DNA of 31,589 nucleotides from JAHCHG01 sp038246645 (GTDB lineage: Bacteria; Acidobacteriota; Blastocatellia; Pyrinomonadales; Pyrinomonadaceae). A model generated the notes under the pieces. The model was not told the DNA's origin. It worked only from the letters and a program-made list of their open reading frames with translations, and did no database searches. Where the stretch lies: assembly GCA_038246645.1 (NCBI GenBank), contig JBBRVS010000042.1:1-31589 (forward strand). Direction: 5' to 3'. The position numbers were made by a program, and so were the translations under genes. This document shows, in pieces, positions 31,508 through 31,589 of the stretch; within the stretch, counting starts at the first letter, position 1; each line of letters starts with the position of its first letter.

Positions 31508-31589
31508 TTTACAGGGATAACAGGATTGACAGGGATAAGAAAAGTTTTTAGTCATTGATTTTCCTATCCTATTCATCCTGACATCCCTA
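31508..31589. repeat. Palindromic AGGGATAACAGGAT element, cut by window edge
   Basis: The left arm CAGGGATAACAGGATTG (about 31512) and the right arm CCTATTCATCCTGACATCCC at the window end are near-inverted around about 30 bases. Composition and size resemble the palindromic elements at 12515-12637 and 26594-26652. The right edge may be incomplete. Confidence 0.55.

Overview
The window looks like chromosomal DNA of a heterotrophic bacterium, most likely an acidobacterium of the Blastocatellia/Pyrinomonas type. This is inferred from gene style, not from a marker gene: a Ser/Thr kinase, a winged-helix/NB-ARC/TPR regulator, very large hybrid histidine kinases with periplasmic propellers, a secreted FG-GAP/beta-helix protein with a carboxypeptidase-regulatory-like tail, and moderate GC content with AT-rich spacers. 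No rRNA, tRNA, CRISPR array, prophage or complete insertion sequence was seen.

Layout. 1-2962: a Ser/Thr kinase running off the left edge, divergent from msrP-msrQ (periplasmic methionine sulfoxide repair). 3119-4698: a DnaC-like AAA+ ATPase divergent from a stand-alone receiver of the cyclic-phosphate-processing type. 4699-6674: repeat-rich DNA with heptamer tracts, a MITE-like element and two terminators around a tetR gene and a broken S41 peptidase remnant. 6675-16640: a signalling block of a 1530-aa propeller hybrid kinase, a convergent receiver-GGDEF protein and a 1323-aa CHASE-PAS hybrid kinase. 17019-20504: a compact minus-strand run of five genes (DUF5335-like, an LDH-like protein that appears catalytically dead, universal stress protein, 4-TM protein, P1 peptidase). 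20826-22264: a small membrane protein and a Tat-exported SGNH hydrolase. 22291-25366: thioredoxin 2 downstream of the wHTH/NB-ARC/TPR regulator. 25553-31405: a plus-strand region where a small-TM-protein/DUF1772-like gene pair occurs twice, with a decayed third copy of the larger gene, flanking the 1090-aa secreted protein and a SnoaL-like protein.

How they may work together. The two hybrid kinases both carry Hpt domains and could feed the receiver-GGDEF protein, coupling periplasmic ligand sensing to cyclic-di-GMP. MsrPQ and TrxC are redox-repair functions. The five-gene run has the spacing of one transcription unit and contains a stress protein translationally coupled to a pseudo-dehydrogenase; it is the best candidate for an undescribed system. 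The duplicated small-TM/DUF1772-like module, divergent from an NB-ARC regulator, is the second.

Most starts were taken at the first credible ATG. Several genes need TTG starts, and several small genes under 60 residues were found by reading the gaps. All family names come from motif recognition by eye, without a database search.
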